Assembly (NCBI GenBank): GCA_947647735.1
Contig: CANSLJ010000016.1
Location: 1 to 64,000, forward strand
Source: an uncultured bacterium
GTDB lineage: Bacteria; Bacillota; Clostridia; Lachnospirales; Lachnospiraceae
Reading direction: 5' to 3'
DNA: 64,000 nucleotides
Under the pieces are notes generated by a model. That model saw only the letters and a list, made by a program, of their open reading frames with translations. It was not told the DNA's origin and made no database searches. A program made the position numbers and the translations under genes. This document shows, in pieces, positions 26,131 to 36,552 of the stretch; within the stretch, counting starts at the first letter, position 1; every line of letters starts with the position of its first letter.

Positions 26131-27621
26131 TCAGTCTTGCCTTTTTTGTTTTTTCAGTTTTCTCAGCGCGCTCTTATGCGCATACAGTTCCGTCCAGATT
26201 GCCGGATGGAACAGGATCAGAAGCGGAAACAGCTCCAGACGCCCTGCCAGCATGTCAAAGATCAGCACATATTTGGACAGGGGCGAAAAGAACCCGAAAT
26301 TTCTGCTCGGGCCTACCAGTTCCAGTCCCGGTCCGATATTGTTGATGGTCGCCGCCACCGCCGTAAAATTCGTCGTCAGGTCCCAGCCCTCGAGGGATAC
26401 CAGAAGAACCGACGCGGAAAAAAGAATCACAAATGTGATAAAATATACATTGGTGGTACGCATCACCTCGTGTTCTATGGGCCTGTCGTCGTAAGTGATC
26501 TTCTTGACGCTTCTCGGATGGATATAAGAATTCAGCTCCTTGAACACCGTCTTGATCAGTATGATAAACCGGGACACCTTGATACCGCCTCCCGTACTGC
26601 CGGCACAGGCTCCAATAAACATCAACAGAACCAGCACCGTCTTACTGGTCTGGGACCAGAGGTCAAAATCCACCGTGGAAAACCCGGTGGTTGTGATAAT
26701 GGAGCCCACCTGAAAGGCAGAATGCCGCAGGGCAGCGGAAAAACTTCCGTATATCTTCACGGTATCCACCAGCAAAATGCCGACAGAAGCCGCAATGACC
26801 CCCAGATAGCAGCGCACCTCCTCCATATGGAGCGCTTTTCTCACATTATGGAACAAAATAAAATAATAAAAGTTAAAGTTCACGCCAAAGGCGATCATAA
26901 AGATCGTCACCACCCATTGCAGGTAAGGACTATAACCGCCTATGCTGTCCCCTTTGATACCAAAGCCGCCGGTCCCCGCCGTCCCGAAGCTGGTCGTCAG
27001 CGCATCGAACAAGGGCATGCCTCCCGCCAGCAGCAGGATGACCTCTATCACAGTCATGCCGAAATAGATCAGATACAGGATCCTGGCGGTATGCTTCATC
27101 TTCGGCACCAGTTTTCCCACAGACGGTCCCGGGCTCTCCGCCCGCAAAAGATTCATCTGAGAGCCGCCGCTCAAGGAGATGATGGCGAGAAGAAATACCA
27201 GAACCCCCATACCTCCGATCCAGTGGGTAAAACTGCGCCAGAACAGCGCTGTATGGGAAAGCGCCTCCACATCTGCCAGAATGCTGGCTCCCGTGGTCGT
27301 AAAACCCGAAACCGTCTCAAACAGGGCATCTGTCAGAGAGGGAATCTCTCTGGAAAACCAGAAAGGAAGGGCGCCGAAAAAACTCATAAAGATCCAGCTC
27401 AACGCTGTTGTAACACAGCCTTCCTTCAAATAATAGACCATATCTTTCGGCTTTCTGAAAGTCATCCCGAGTCCGAACAGCAGACAGAGCGCCGCCACGA
27501 TCAGATAATAGATCCCGGTCTTTTCCTGATAACACACCGCAACAAGACAGGGCAAAAGTAAAAGTGCCGCCTCTATTTTCAACACACTTCCCAGAATATA
27601 TCGAATAATTGAACTGTTCAT
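26131..27621 (-). CDS. trkH: TrkH-type potassium transporter
   Basis: The 496-residue membrane protein has the four-module TrkH fold. Filter regions are FETVSGFTTTGASIL, TSFGTAGTGGFGIKG, GSIITTTGFSTVDFD and FTAVAATINNIGPGL; the third intramembrane loop reads GACAGSTGGGIKVSR. It is longer than KtrB by about 50 residues at the N-terminus, as expected of TrkH. The partner TrkA lies immediately upstream (10 bp gap). The plus strand opposite carries a 474-codon open frame that is composition-driven. Confidence 0.94.
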   Translation of the reverse strand: MNSSIIRYILGSVLKIEAALLLLPCLVAVCYQEKTGIYYLIVAALCLLFGLGMTFRKPKDMVYYLKEGCVTTALSWIFMSFFGALPFWFSREIPSLTDALFETVSGFTTTGASILADVEALSHTALFWRSFTHWIGGMGVLVFLLAIISLSGGSQMNLLRAESPGPSVGKLVPKMKHTARILYLIYFGMTVIEVILLLAGGMPLFDALTTSFGTAGTGGFGIKGDSIGGYSPYLQWVVTIFMIAFGVNFNFYYFILFHNVRKALHMEEVRCYLGVIAASVGILLVDTVKIYGSFSAALRHSAFQVGSIITTTGFSTVDFDLWSQTSKTVLVLLMFIGACAGSTGGGIKVSRFIILIKTVFKELNSYIHPRSVKKITYDDRPIEHEVMRTTNVYFITFVILFSASVLLVSLEGWDLTTNFTAVAATINNIGPGLELVGPSRNFGFFSPLSKYVLIFDMLAGRLELFPLLILFHPAIWTELYAHKSALRKLKKQKRQD

Positions 27622-27631
27622 GACGCCTCCA

Positions 27632-29029
27632 CTATTTCAGAATATCCTGCAGGTCGTTAAAGCCTGTATGTGTTGTCACGATCATCACCGTATCACCAAC
27701 CTCGATCGTATCATGACCGCTGGGGATGATGATATCATTGTTCCGGTTGATAAAGGAAATCAACAGATCCTTCTTCAGAGACAGCTTCATCAGCGGAACC
27801 CCCGTCACCGCAGACTCCTTATATACCCTGAATTCGATCGCTTCCACCCTGGAATTGAACATATGATAAAGGGTCTCTATATTACTGTCCATGGAATCCT
27901 TTTTCGCACGGACATAAGCAATGATCGCCTCGGACGTAATATATCTGGGATAGATCACACTGCCCAGATCAAGAGAATTGATCACCTCCCGAAACGCGAT
28001 CCTGTTGATCTTTGTAATGACCTTGGCATTGGATACCCGCCTTGCATACAGCGTCAGCATGATATTTTCCTCGTCAATGCCGGTGAGCGGCACAAACGCC
28101 TCTATCCGGGTAATGCCCTCCTCCTTTAACAGTTCCTCATCCGTGCCGTTGCCATTGATGATAACCGCTTTGGGCAGTAAGATACTCAATTCCTCACAGC
28201 GCTTTTTGTCATTTTCAATGATCTTCACGGCAATTCCCATGTTCAGGAGCTGTCTTGCCAGATAATAGGCCGCCTTTCCGCCGCCGATGATCATACAGTT
28301 CTTTACCTGGTTTGTCTTAAAGCCGATCCGTTCCAGGAAAGCTTTCGCCTGCAGCCTGGATGCCACAAAGGAAATTATGTCGCCCGCTTCTATCTTAAAA
28401 TCACCGGAAGGAATGTAAACTTCCTCGCCGCGCTCCACGGCGCAGATCAGTATCTTATCTATATTATCCACTTCCCTGCCGACCCGTGCGATCTTCATCC
28501 CCGCCAGCATGTTGCTCTCCGGTACCTTGATCTTGATCATCTCCGCCTGTCCATGGGCAAAAGTATTGACTTCCAGAGCCGTAGGCGCATACAATATCCT
28601 CGCCGCCTCCCGGGATGCCTCCATCTCCAGGTTGATGATCATCGCAAGGCCCAGCTTATCGCGCAGGTACCCCGCCTCCATACTGTAATCCGGTGTCCTT
28701 ACCCTTGCGATGGCGGCACAATGCCCCACCCGCTTCGCCACAGTACAGCATAAAAGATTCAGCTCATCGGAATCCGTCACCGCAACGATCAGATCCGTGT
28801 TCTCTATCCCCGCATCCATCTGAACACTGTAGCTGGCGCCGTTTCCGGTCACCCCCATCACGTCATAAAGCCCGCTGATAGTCTGCACCTTCTCCGCATC
28901 CTTGTCCACGATCGTGATATCGTGCCCCTCTTTCGACAACTGCTCCACCAGCGTCCTTCCCACCTTGCCGCAGCCCACGATGATGATCTGCAGGCCCTTT
29001 ACCGTATTTTTCCGCGACATGATACCCAT
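27632..29029 (-). CDS. trkA: TrkA, regulator of potassium uptake, two RCK units
   Basis: TrkA controls TrkH by NAD(H)/ATP binding. The 465-residue protein contains two RCK_N-RCK_C units. The first begins LQIIIVGCGKVGRTLVEQL with aspartate-containing IVDKD, the second VKNCMIIGGGKAAYYLAR with IIENDK. Start at ATG 29029 is preceded by AGGAGG. It opens the four-gene potassium block; a strong terminator (29118-29157) separates it from gdhA upstream, so its promoter must lie in 29030-29117. Confidence 0.94.
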   Translation of the reverse strand: MGIMSRKNTVKGLQIIIVGCGKVGRTLVEQLSKEGHDITIVDKDAEKVQTISGLYDVMGVTGNGASYSVQMDAGIENTDLIVAVTDSDELNLLCCTVAKRVGHCAAIARVRTPDYSMEAGYLRDKLGLAMIINLEMEASREAARILYAPTALEVNTFAHGQAEMIKIKVPESNMLAGMKIARVGREVDNIDKILICAVERGEEVYIPSGDFKIEAGDIISFVASRLQAKAFLERIGFKTNQVKNCMIIGGGKAAYYLARQLLNMGIAVKIIENDKKRCEELSILLPKAVIINGNGTDEELLKEEGITRIEAFVPLTGIDEENIMLTLYARRVSNAKVITKINRIAFREVINSLDLGSVIYPRYITSEAIIAYVRAKKDSMDSNIETLYHMFNSRVEAIEFRVYKESAVTGVPLMKLSLKKDLLISFINRNNDIIIPSGHDTIEVGDTVMIVTTHTGFNDLQDILK

Positions 29030-29117
29030 TTTTGCCTCCTGAAGTCTTAACCTCATATATGTCTTTATTTTTCGGCATAAAATTATTCGCCAACTTTTAC
29101 TATAACACTAATCACAT

Positions 29118-29157
29118 AAAAAATCCACAGGCAAACTGTATTCGTCTGCCTGTGGAT
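29118..29157 (-). terminator. gdhA terminator
   Basis: On the minus strand, ATCCACAGGC and GCCTGTGGAT form a perfect 10-bp stem with a 15-base loop followed by TTTTTT. It lies 60 bp after the gdhA stop. Confidence 0.93.
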
Positions 29158-29217
29158 CTTGAAATCATTTATCCCAGTTAATAAAAGCTGTTTCCCGCAC
29201 GCTTACCACTGTCTTTT

Positions 29218-30567
<1,350 letters not shown>

Positions 30568-30595
30568 TTAATTTAAAAAATATATCCCTTAGAAC

Positions 30596-30659
30596 AAAAA
30601 AACAAAGGCAGAAAACAAAGCAGAAGAATCTGCGTCTCCTGCTCTACAGACGCCTTTGT
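30596..30659 (-). promoter_or_regulatory. gdhA leader with intrinsic terminator (candidate attenuator)
   Basis: The predicted transcript starts almost exactly at this structure. An outer stem pairs ACAAAGGC (30659-30652) with GCCTTTGT (30609-30602), followed by seven U. Enclosed are a GTCT/AGAC hairpin with a 10-base loop and a GCAGA/TCTGC hairpin with a 4-base loop. The U-run ends about 43 bases before the gdhA ATG, so formation of the outer stem would stop transcription just short of the gene. No leader peptide with ribosome site is evident. A regulator, ligand or alternative stem must allow read-through. No known riboswitch class is recognised. Confidence 0.7.
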
Positions 30660-30668
30660 CCAGAAACT

Positions 30669-30697
30669 ATTATATTACGTTCTCAAAAATGATACAA
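30669..30697 (-). promoter_or_regulatory. gdhA promoter
   Basis: TTGTAT (30697-30692) and TATAAT (30674-30669) are separated by 17 bp, a near-ideal vegetative promoter. The expected start point near 30662 lies a few bases before the outer stem of the leader. Confidence 0.85.
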
Positions 30698-30769
30698 GAG
30701 TTTTTTTCTGATAAAATGCACAAAATTTTTCTCCGGTTTTGTATACTTTTCACAAATCCCAAAAAATTC

Positions 30770-31231
30770 CTAAAATCCCTGCCCGTATTTCTGATACAAC
30801 TCTTCAAACTGCTGCCTGTCCTCCTCGGAAATACTCTCCTTCAGATACTCCTTCATCTCCGAAACCGCATCGCTGTTCAAGCCCTCGTCGATCAGATCAG
30901 CCACATCCGATATCGTATCCTTATTCACATACTTCCCGATCATCTCTCTCGCCTTCTGCTTATCTTCCTCGTCAAAGCTGTCCATGATCTCCTTCGCCCG
31001 CTCTGCCGCCTCCGGATCCCCGGTACTCTCCAGCACCTGTTCGAGCACCTGCTCCATGATCTCGTCTTCCGCCTTATTCTTCACCTTATCCGTCGTCACA
31101 CTCTTCAGCTTCTCTCCAAACGCCTCATTGGTCAGCCCCAGAAGCATCACGCCTCCCGCCAGGATCAAAACACTCAAAAACAGGATCATCCCTATGCCTT
31201 TTTTCTTTCTCCGTCTTCTTCTCCTGCTCAC
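30770..31231 (-). CDS. small membrane-anchored helical protein, unknown function
   Basis: The 153-residue protein starts at GTG 31231 behind GGAAGGAG. An arginine/lysine-rich start (SRRRRRRKKKG) precedes a single membrane segment at about 13-33, leaving an acidic, helical extracytoplasmic part (EDEIMEQVLEQVLESTGDPE, KEYLKESISEEDRQQFEELY). The C-terminus ends GQGF. No catalytic motif is recognisable. The basic start predicts the C-terminal part outside. Confidence 0.6.
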   Translation of the reverse strand: MSRRRRRRKKKGIGMILFLSVLILAGGVMLLGLTNEAFGEKLKSVTTDKVKNKAEDEIMEQVLEQVLESTGDPEAAERAKEIMDSFDEEDKQKAREMIGKYVNKDTISDVADLIDEGLNSDAVSEMKEYLKESISEEDRQQFEELYQKYGQGF

Positions 31232-31356
31232 TCTATTCTCCTTCCTGAACTATTTTCCACGCTCCATTGTTATTTATTTTCTTATGGCTCGTCCTTCCGG
31301 ATAACATAACACTCTTTTCTATAATAAAGATGCTCCCACCACAAAAATAGTTCATT

Positions 31357-31788
31357 CTACAGATATTTCTTGAGGCGTTCCATATTTTTCTCCTCGAATC
31401 CCGCCAGCTCCTCCGCCAGCTCCATGCACTCCTTCCCCGCATTCTCATAGGTCTTCATATTTTTCCAGATATCCGTCACCGCCCTGCTGTTCTCCTGAAA
31501 CAAGATATCCGCCACGTGGCTGGTGCTGGAATCCAGAAGCGTGCTCATCTGCAGCCCGCTGCGCTGCAAAACCTCCTGCACCTGGGAATTCCGGTATCCC
31601 TCCTCCTTCTCCTTCGTCAGTTCCTTTAACGCCCTGTTGTGGATATCCGCAAAAGTAATAAATTCTCTGGACATCTCCACAGACAGATCCTTGTCGTAAA
31701 CCCTCTCCGTCACGGCATCCAGCGCATTCATCGCAAGCTGTGCATTTCTCTGAATATGATGATACAATTTGATATCTTCCCTCTTCAT
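31357..31788 (-). CDS. helical cytosolic protein, unknown function
   Basis: The 143-residue protein begins MKREDIKLYHHIQRNAQLAM behind AGGAG. It is predicted almost entirely helical (YDKDLSVEMSREFITFADIH, then NRALKELTKEKEEGYRN). There are no cysteines forming a motif except one in KECMELAEEL, and no signal peptide. A four-helix bundle similar to spore-coat or stress-associated helical proteins is conceivable but unproven. It is separated from flanking genes by more than 100 bp on both sides. Confidence 0.6.
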   Translation of the reverse strand: MKREDIKLYHHIQRNAQLAMNALDAVTERVYDKDLSVEMSREFITFADIHNRALKELTKEKEEGYRNSQVQEVLQRSGLQMSTLLDSSTSHVADILFQENSRAVTDIWKNMKTYENAGKECMELAEELAGFEEKNMERLKKYL

Positions 31789-31928
31789 TCTCCACTCCTC
31801 TTCATCACAGATAATGTAAATATACCCATTTTATAGTATGGGCAGCCCCGTGAATTTTATTCCCGCTTTTCCTGTTTTTGTAACCGCCGCCTATTTCACC
31901 GGCTTATTACAATAAAACAATGGGCAAC

Positions 31929-31957
31929 AAAAAAGTACCGCAGCTTTATGCGATACT
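31929..31957 (-). terminator. terminator of the oxidoreductase gene
   Basis: On the minus strand AGTATCGCA pairs with TGCGGTACT (9 bp, one wobble) across a 6-base loop, followed by TTTTT. It lies 60 bp after the stop at 32017. Confidence 0.8.
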
Positions 31958-32016
31958 CTTTCGTACATTTTATTTTTTTCTCTCTGGTTGATCATTTTTA
32001 CAGTTCCGAAATATCA

Positions 32017-33012
32017 TCAGGATAAGGCATGATCCTTTTCAAAGGGATACACGATCCCCCACTCCCTGCGCCGCTCATCCATAAACTCCATAATGCGGAT
32101 TGTCTCCGCATGGGGCATCTCCGGGCACTCCAGCGCGCCGTTTTTCAGCGCTTTTATACACGCCTCCACCTCATACTCATAGCCGGTAATCTGCTTCGGC
32201 GCTTTTTTGCGCAGGATGCGTTTGTGCTCCTTATCGTACACCGTAAAACTCTCGTAGTTGTTGATATTTTCGATCACGATATAACCGTCGGTTCCCTGAA
32301 TAATACCCTTTCTGTCGCCCACACAGCACTGGGATGCCGTGAGGGACGCCACCTTGCCGTCCGTATACTCGATCGTGATCGTCTCCTGCTTGTCCACACC
32401 GGTCTCGGTATAGGTACAGAAAGAAGACACTTTTTTCACATTCGTTCCGAAAAAGATGGACGCGAAATTGATCGGATACACCCCCAGATCCAGCAGGCTC
32501 CCTGCCGCCAGTGCAGGGTCATACATTCTCTGAATATGCTCCAGAGAATAGCTTAAATTCGCCGAAAGCATCCTGGGCCTTCCGATCAGCCCCTGGGAAA
32601 GCACGTCTTTGATCATGCCCACCATCGGCATATACCTTGTCCAGATCGCCTCCGTGATAAAGACTTTTTCCTTCTCCGCATATTCCAGCACTTCCTTTGC
32701 CTGTGCCGCATTTGCTGTAAAAGCCTTTTCACATAAAACGGGCTTTTTGTATTGAATACACAGCATTGCATTATCATAATGCTCGGAATGGGGTGTCGCA
32801 ATATAGACCAGATCCACCTTCTTGTCCTGCAGCATCGCCTCATAGGAACCATACGCCTTCTTAACACCGTATTTTTTCGCAAAGGCCTCCGCCTTTTCCT
32901 CAGATCTTGACGCGATCGCGTAGAGAGAGACGTCCCTCATCCCCTTCACTGTCTTCGCCATCATACCGGAAATATTCCCGGCTCCCATCAAACCGATTCT
33001 TAATTTGCTCAT
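32017..33012 (-). CDS. Gfo/Idh/MocA family NAD(P)-dependent oxidoreductase
   Basis: The 331-residue protein has the N-terminal Rossmann motif RIGLMGAGNISGMMA, the family marker CEKAFTANAAQA (usual EKP becomes EKA) and the C-terminal substrate domain with AGSLLDLGVYPINFA, where the aspartate-histidine pair of sugar dehydrogenases would usually lie nearby. Substrates in this family are sugars, inositols or trans-dihydrodiols; the YPINFA pattern is like the dihydrodiol-dehydrogenase subgroup. It is a single-gene unit with its own terminator. The precise substrate cannot be told. Confidence 0.88.
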   Translation of the reverse strand: MSKLRIGLMGAGNISGMMAKTVKGMRDVSLYAIASRSEEKAEAFAKKYGVKKAYGSYEAMLQDKKVDLVYIATPHSEHYDNAMLCIQYKKPVLCEKAFTANAAQAKEVLEYAEKEKVFITEAIWTRYMPMVGMIKDVLSQGLIGRPRMLSANLSYSLEHIQRMYDPALAAGSLLDLGVYPINFASIFFGTNVKKVSSFCTYTETGVDKQETITIEYTDGKVASLTASQCCVGDRKGIIQGTDGYIVIENINNYESFTVYDKEHKRILRKKAPKQITGYEYEVEACIKALKNGALECPEMPHAETIRIMEFMDERRREWGIVYPFEKDHALS

Positions 33013-33143
33013 ACCTTTTCCCTCTCCTCACCCGGAAACTTCCGCATCTTCACACCGCTTCCGTGCTGTTGCTCGAAAATCTTCGATACTTCACCCCAAA
33101 CTCCGAAAATGACCGGCACCACTCTCTCCGAATCTCATTCTCT

Positions 33144-34460
33144 TTACTCCATAAATTCACTCTTTACATAGGCTGTCTGCCCTTTATATTTCACCTTGCA
33201 CCAGCCGTCCGCCTGATTCATTACAAGCTCAAGCCGCTCGCCCTGGTAGATAACGCCCAGCTTTTCTCCGCTCTCATTAGCGCTCTTTCTGACATTTACT
33301 GTTGTTTTGGCAGTCACATAGCCGCTGCTTCCAAGAGACACATTAACCGAGGGCGCCTCCTGCTGTGCAGACGTTCCCTGCCCCTCATCCTGCTGCGCTG
33401 TTTCTCCGGCATCCGCCGCGGCGGGCTCTTCACTGATGACCTCCAGATACTGGGACTTGATAAAGAATTCCTTTGTACCGTCCGTCAGTTTTGTCCAGCC
33501 GTTAGCCTTCTCCTCCAGCACATCAAAAACATCTCCTATCTGGGCTTTCCCCAGTTTATCCGCCTTCTCGCTGTCAGAGCTTCTCATATTTACCACATCG
33601 ATCGCTTTCGCCTTCTTTGCGACATTCACACTCTGAGGTTCTTCCGCCGCGGGTTCCTCCTCCGCAACAGGCTCCTCAATCCCCTGTGCCGCCTGATTCG
33701 CCAGCAGAGCTTCCTGGATGCCCTTTGTGATGGACTCCTCCACCTTGATGCACACCTGCGCCGCCTCGGAACCGTTCTGTACAAGCTGGTTGAAATCAGC
33801 CGATACCTTATTGCTCAGATCCACCACATCGTCCTGAAAGTTCACAGCTTCGATATAATCCGCTTCCTCTTTGTCGATCTCCTCTTCCATATTGATATAA
33901 TAGTTGCCCGCCTCATTCTTACAGATAAAGAAGCTTGTCATGCCCGGCACGGTTCCCTCATACCCCACGACCTGGATATCCGCCACAACATAGGCGATGA
34001 AGGAGTCCTCCCTCGGACCGGGTTTCGTATAGATATTCACAGCGGGACACGCCTGCGTATGCTTTGCCCATTCCGTAAAGCGGATCAGCACGGAGTCGGT
34101 CAGAGGGCTGATGATCTCTGTGAGCGCATCCGTATCCACCTCTTCCATCGCCTTATAATACTTCATGATCAGCTCGTTTATCTCCGGATAGGCATTCTCC
34201 TCCAGCGGTACATCCGGCACCACAAGGCCCGCCTCCGCAGTCTCTTCCTGTTCCGGTACCGCACTCGTGTGTACTTCTTCCAGCTGCTGCTTCTTCTTAT
34301 TTGCCGAGATGCCGATCCCCATCGTGATCAGGATCGCCGCCACCAGGATCACCGGCAGCACGATCTTCCTGTTCTCCACGACTGCATCCTTCAGCCTCTC
34401 TATCAATTCTACAGCATTTATGTTTTCTTCCTTTGTTCTTCTGCCTCTTTTTTCCGCCAT
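33144..34460 (-). CDS. membrane-anchored protein with two SH3b domains
   Basis: The 438-residue protein starts at ATG 34460 behind AAGGAG; the longer frame runs into the tRNA terminator. It has a short basic cytosolic N-terminus, one membrane segment (KIVLPVILVAAILITMGIGI), a helical region similar to NTF2-like lipoprotein domains (PEINELIMKYYKAMEEVDTD), and two SH3b repeats (AIDVVNMRSSDSEKADKLG and KTTVNVRKSANESGEKLGV). The repeats are separated by a glutamate/alanine linker. Bacterial SH3b domains bind peptidoglycan. No catalytic domain is visible, so a wall-sensing or scaffolding role is likely. Confidence 0.75.
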   Translation of the reverse strand: MAEKRGRRTKEENINAVELIERLKDAVVENRKIVLPVILVAAILITMGIGISANKKKQQLEEVHTSAVPEQEETAEAGLVVPDVPLEENAYPEINELIMKYYKAMEEVDTDALTEIISPLTDSVLIRFTEWAKHTQACPAVNIYTKPGPREDSFIAYVVADIQVVGYEGTVPGMTSFFICKNEAGNYYINMEEEIDKEEADYIEAVNFQDDVVDLSNKVSADFNQLVQNGSEAAQVCIKVEESITKGIQEALLANQAAQGIEEPVAEEEPAAEEPQSVNVAKKAKAIDVVNMRSSDSEKADKLGKAQIGDVFDVLEEKANGWTKLTDGTKEFFIKSQYLEVISEEPAAADAGETAQQDEGQGTSAQQEAPSVNVSLGSSGYVTAKTTVNVRKSANESGEKLGVIYQGERLELVMNQADGWCKVKYKGQTAYVKSEFME

Positions 34461-34490
34461 ACAAAACTCCTTGCTTATCTTTATACCAAA

Positions 34491-34516
34491 CAAGAGGCAA
34501 GTAAACTTACCTCTTG
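34491..34516 (-). terminator. hairpin downstream of tRNA-Arg
   Basis: On the minus strand CAAGAGGTAAG pairs with CTTGCCTCTTG (11 bp, one wobble) across TTTA, followed by TTTGG. The tail is short, so termination may be partial and could feed the SH3b gene. Confidence 0.65.
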
Positions 34517-34546
34517 TCAAGCGGTTGATAGAACCTTCATACAAAA

Positions 34547-34618
34547 TGCACCCGACAGGAATCGAACCTGCATTAAAGGCGTCGGAGGCCTTCGTTCTAT
34601 CCGTTAGACTACGGGTGC
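34547..34618 (-). tRNA. tRNA-Arg, anticodon CCG
   Basis: The 72-nt gene has a 7-bp acceptor stem GCACCCG/CGGGTGC, a D-arm with CTAACGGATAG, an anticodon stem AAGGC/GCCTT with loop CTCCGAC (anticodon CCG, reading CGG), and the T-loop GGTTCGATTCC. The discriminator base is A and the 3' CCA is not encoded. A vegetative promoter lies 45-80 bp upstream. Confidence 0.95.
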
Positions 34619-34669
34619 ATGGAATGGTATGCTATCCAAATATTACAAAATTGTTACATCACGTTTGTT

Positions 34670-34698
34670 ATCATACCATATCCTGTTCTATCTGTCCA
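34670..34698 (-). promoter_or_regulatory. promoter of tRNA-Arg
   Basis: TGGACA (34698-34693) and TATGAT (34675-34670) with a 17-bp spacer. The predicted start near 34663 leaves a 45-nt leader before the mature tRNA. Confidence 0.7.
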
Positions 34699-34740
34699 GA
34701 CTTTTATCTATAAAAAATTCCATAAAAATTTTTCCAGATA

Positions 34741-35703
34741 CTATTTTATATCATATATGCTGATCTTTTCAGCTTTTCTGTCGTAATAGTAAACCGCATC
34801 GGAGAGCACTTCCTCCGGCTCCACCTGCGTCCGGTTCACTTCCGCCACCATCCGAATCAACCTGTCCGCATTATGCACATAATTTTCCGGCAGGAGGATC
34901 ATCTCATGGACTGAACTGGGCAGAATATAAAAGTTTTTTCCCAGCCTGTCCGCGATCTGTTTCAAAAGCCCCCTGTACAAAATGCAGGATGCGCCCAGAT
35001 ATCTTCTCTCGTTCGTCAAAATGAGCATCGGGATATGCGGCGTTTTTCCCTTTTTTTCCATAAATCCGTCCAGCATCGGAAAATCCTCCGCCTCCCTTTC
35101 CCTTTGCTCCCACACCGGGATATCATCCTCCAGCACCATCCTTGAGAGCAGCTCCTCCATGGTCCTGACTCCGCCGGGCAGCATAACCTCCGAGTTTTTC
35201 AGCGCATCTTCATATAACTGCTGTTCCGAAACACCCCACTTTTCCATATGCTCATTTTTCACAAGGATCGCCGCCGTTCCTGTAGCGGCAGCCTCCATCA
35301 GACAGTAAAAGACCACCGCCATATCCAGAAAATCCCTGTGGGGCATTTCCGAAAGCATCCTTTTATTCTTTTTCTTATTGACAAGCTTTACCGCCAGCCT
35401 CTTTTTTACCTGTTCATAGTCGCGATAAAATTCAAAATTCAGCATCTTTGCCGCATCCTGTTCTTCGTATATTTCCAGAAAATCCTCCAGGATATCCTCC
35501 ATATCTCTTCCTTCCAGATAATCTGCATAAAATCGTTCCATATAGATGGTCGGCACGACCTTCTCCCTCGGCCTGCGGATCGTAATGCCCTGCAGCATGA
35601 TCCCGTTATTCTTCGGCACGCTGATCGTTTCCACCATCGCCTGCGCCCCCAGCTTTTCCTGAAGGCACTCCTTTACTTTACTGACAAACTGAGAATAATT
35701 CAT
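34741..35703 (-). CDS. DUF5688 family protein
   Basis: The 320-residue cytosolic protein begins MNYSQFVSKVKECLQEKL behind GAGAGG. It contains VPKNNGIMLQGITIRRPREK, PTIYMERFYADYLEGRDMED, and a C-terminal part with FYILPSSVHEMILLPENY and VNRTQVEPEEVLSDAVYYYD. I recall these as the signature of DUF5688, a family abundant in Lachnospiraceae, often in several paralogues per genome and of unknown function. No membrane segment or catalytic motif is apparent. Confidence 0.8.
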   Translation of the reverse strand: MNYSQFVSKVKECLQEKLGAQAMVETISVPKNNGIMLQGITIRRPREKVVPTIYMERFYADYLEGRDMEDILEDFLEIYEEQDAAKMLNFEFYRDYEQVKKRLAVKLVNKKKNKRMLSEMPHRDFLDMAVVFYCLMEAAATGTAAILVKNEHMEKWGVSEQQLYEDALKNSEVMLPGGVRTMEELLSRMVLEDDIPVWEQREREAEDFPMLDGFMEKKGKTPHIPMLILTNERRYLGASCILYRGLLKQIADRLGKNFYILPSSVHEMILLPENYVHNADRLIRMVAEVNRTQVEPEEVLSDAVYYYDRKAEKISIYDIK

Positions 35704-35818
35704 AGTTACCTCTCTTTCCTTTCCTTATGGTTTTCGTTTTCGCAAATTTTATGAGTTTCTTTTTGATAAAACAGCGGGTTTCATAAATCCGAAAATACCG
35801 AGAGGTCTCTTATAAGCC

Positions 35819-35852
35819 AAAAAGGACAACAGGAGAAAACTCCCATTGTCCT
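35819..35852 (-). terminator. efp terminator
   Basis: On the minus strand AGGACAATGGGAG pairs with CTCCTGTTGTCCT (one internal mismatch) across TTTT, followed by TTTT. It begins 46 bp after the efp stop. Confidence 0.9.
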
Positions 35853-35897
35853 ATAGGTTCTTGTCAACATAGATTAGAAATGCTCTATAACCCGCAT

Positions 35898-36455
35898 TTA
35901 TACACGGCTCAGATATTCGCCGGTACGGGTATCGATCTTGATGGTGTCGCCCTGATTTACAAACAACGGAACATATACCGTAGCGCCTGTCTCCACTGTG
36001 GCAGGCTTTGTAGCGCCTGTCGCTGTATCGCCCTTAAAGCCGGGTTCCGTCTCCGTGATCTCCAGTTCCACGAACAGAGGAGGCTCCACAGCAAATACGC
36101 TTCCGTTATGGGAAAGCATCTTCACCATTTCATTCTCCTTCACAAATTTCATGGAGTCCTGGATATCGGCAGCGCTCATCGCCATCTGCTCATAATTTTC
36201 CGTATCCATGAAATTATACAGATCGCCGTCTGCATATAAATACTGCATTTCTCTTCTGTCAATACGTGCCTGAGGGCATTTTTCCGTAGGACGGAATGTT
36301 TTCTCCACTACGCCGCCGCTCTTGATGTTTTTCAGTTTGGTCCGGACGAAAGCTGCACCTTTACCGGGTTTCACATGCTGAAACTCGATGATCTGATACA
36401 CATTTCCCTCCAGCTCTATCGTAATACCGTTTCTGAAGTCACCTGCAGATACCAT
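35898..36455 (-). CDS. efp: translation elongation factor P
   Basis: EF-P relieves ribosome stalling at polyproline. The 185-residue length and three beta-barrel domains fit. The tip loop of domain I reads [14 protein letters not shown], with Lys32 at the position modified in many bacteria. No epmA/epmB or ymfI gene is nearby, so modification cannot be inferred. The ATG follows AGGAGGAA. A 97-bp gap separates it from aroQ with no terminator, so it may be transcribed both from the aro genes and from its own promoter. Confidence 0.97.
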   Translation of the reverse strand: MVSAGDFRNGITIELEGNVYQIIEFQHVKPGKGAAFVRTKLKNIKSGGVVEKTFRPTEKCPQARIDRREMQYLYADGDLYNFMDTENYEQMAMSAADIQDSMKFVKENEMVKMLSHNGSVFAVEPPLFVELEITETEPGFKGDTATGATKPATVETGATVYVPLFVNQGDTIKIDTRTGEYLSRV

Positions 36456-36552
36456 AAAATATTCCTCCTGAAGTCTCTCATAAATAATCCTTTTCCAGTT
36501 TATCCTAAAAGTTTATCTTTTTCAACTGTTTTTTCAAGGAAAGTTACTTTTT

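Noticed and set aside
26137..27561. 474-codon plus-strand frame opposite trkH
   Set aside because: Composition artefact opposite a membrane protein; no start signal or domain.
32907..34607. 566-codon plus-strand frame opposite the SH3b gene and across the tRNA
   Set aside because: It crosses tRNA-Arg and its terminator and shows no recognisable domain.
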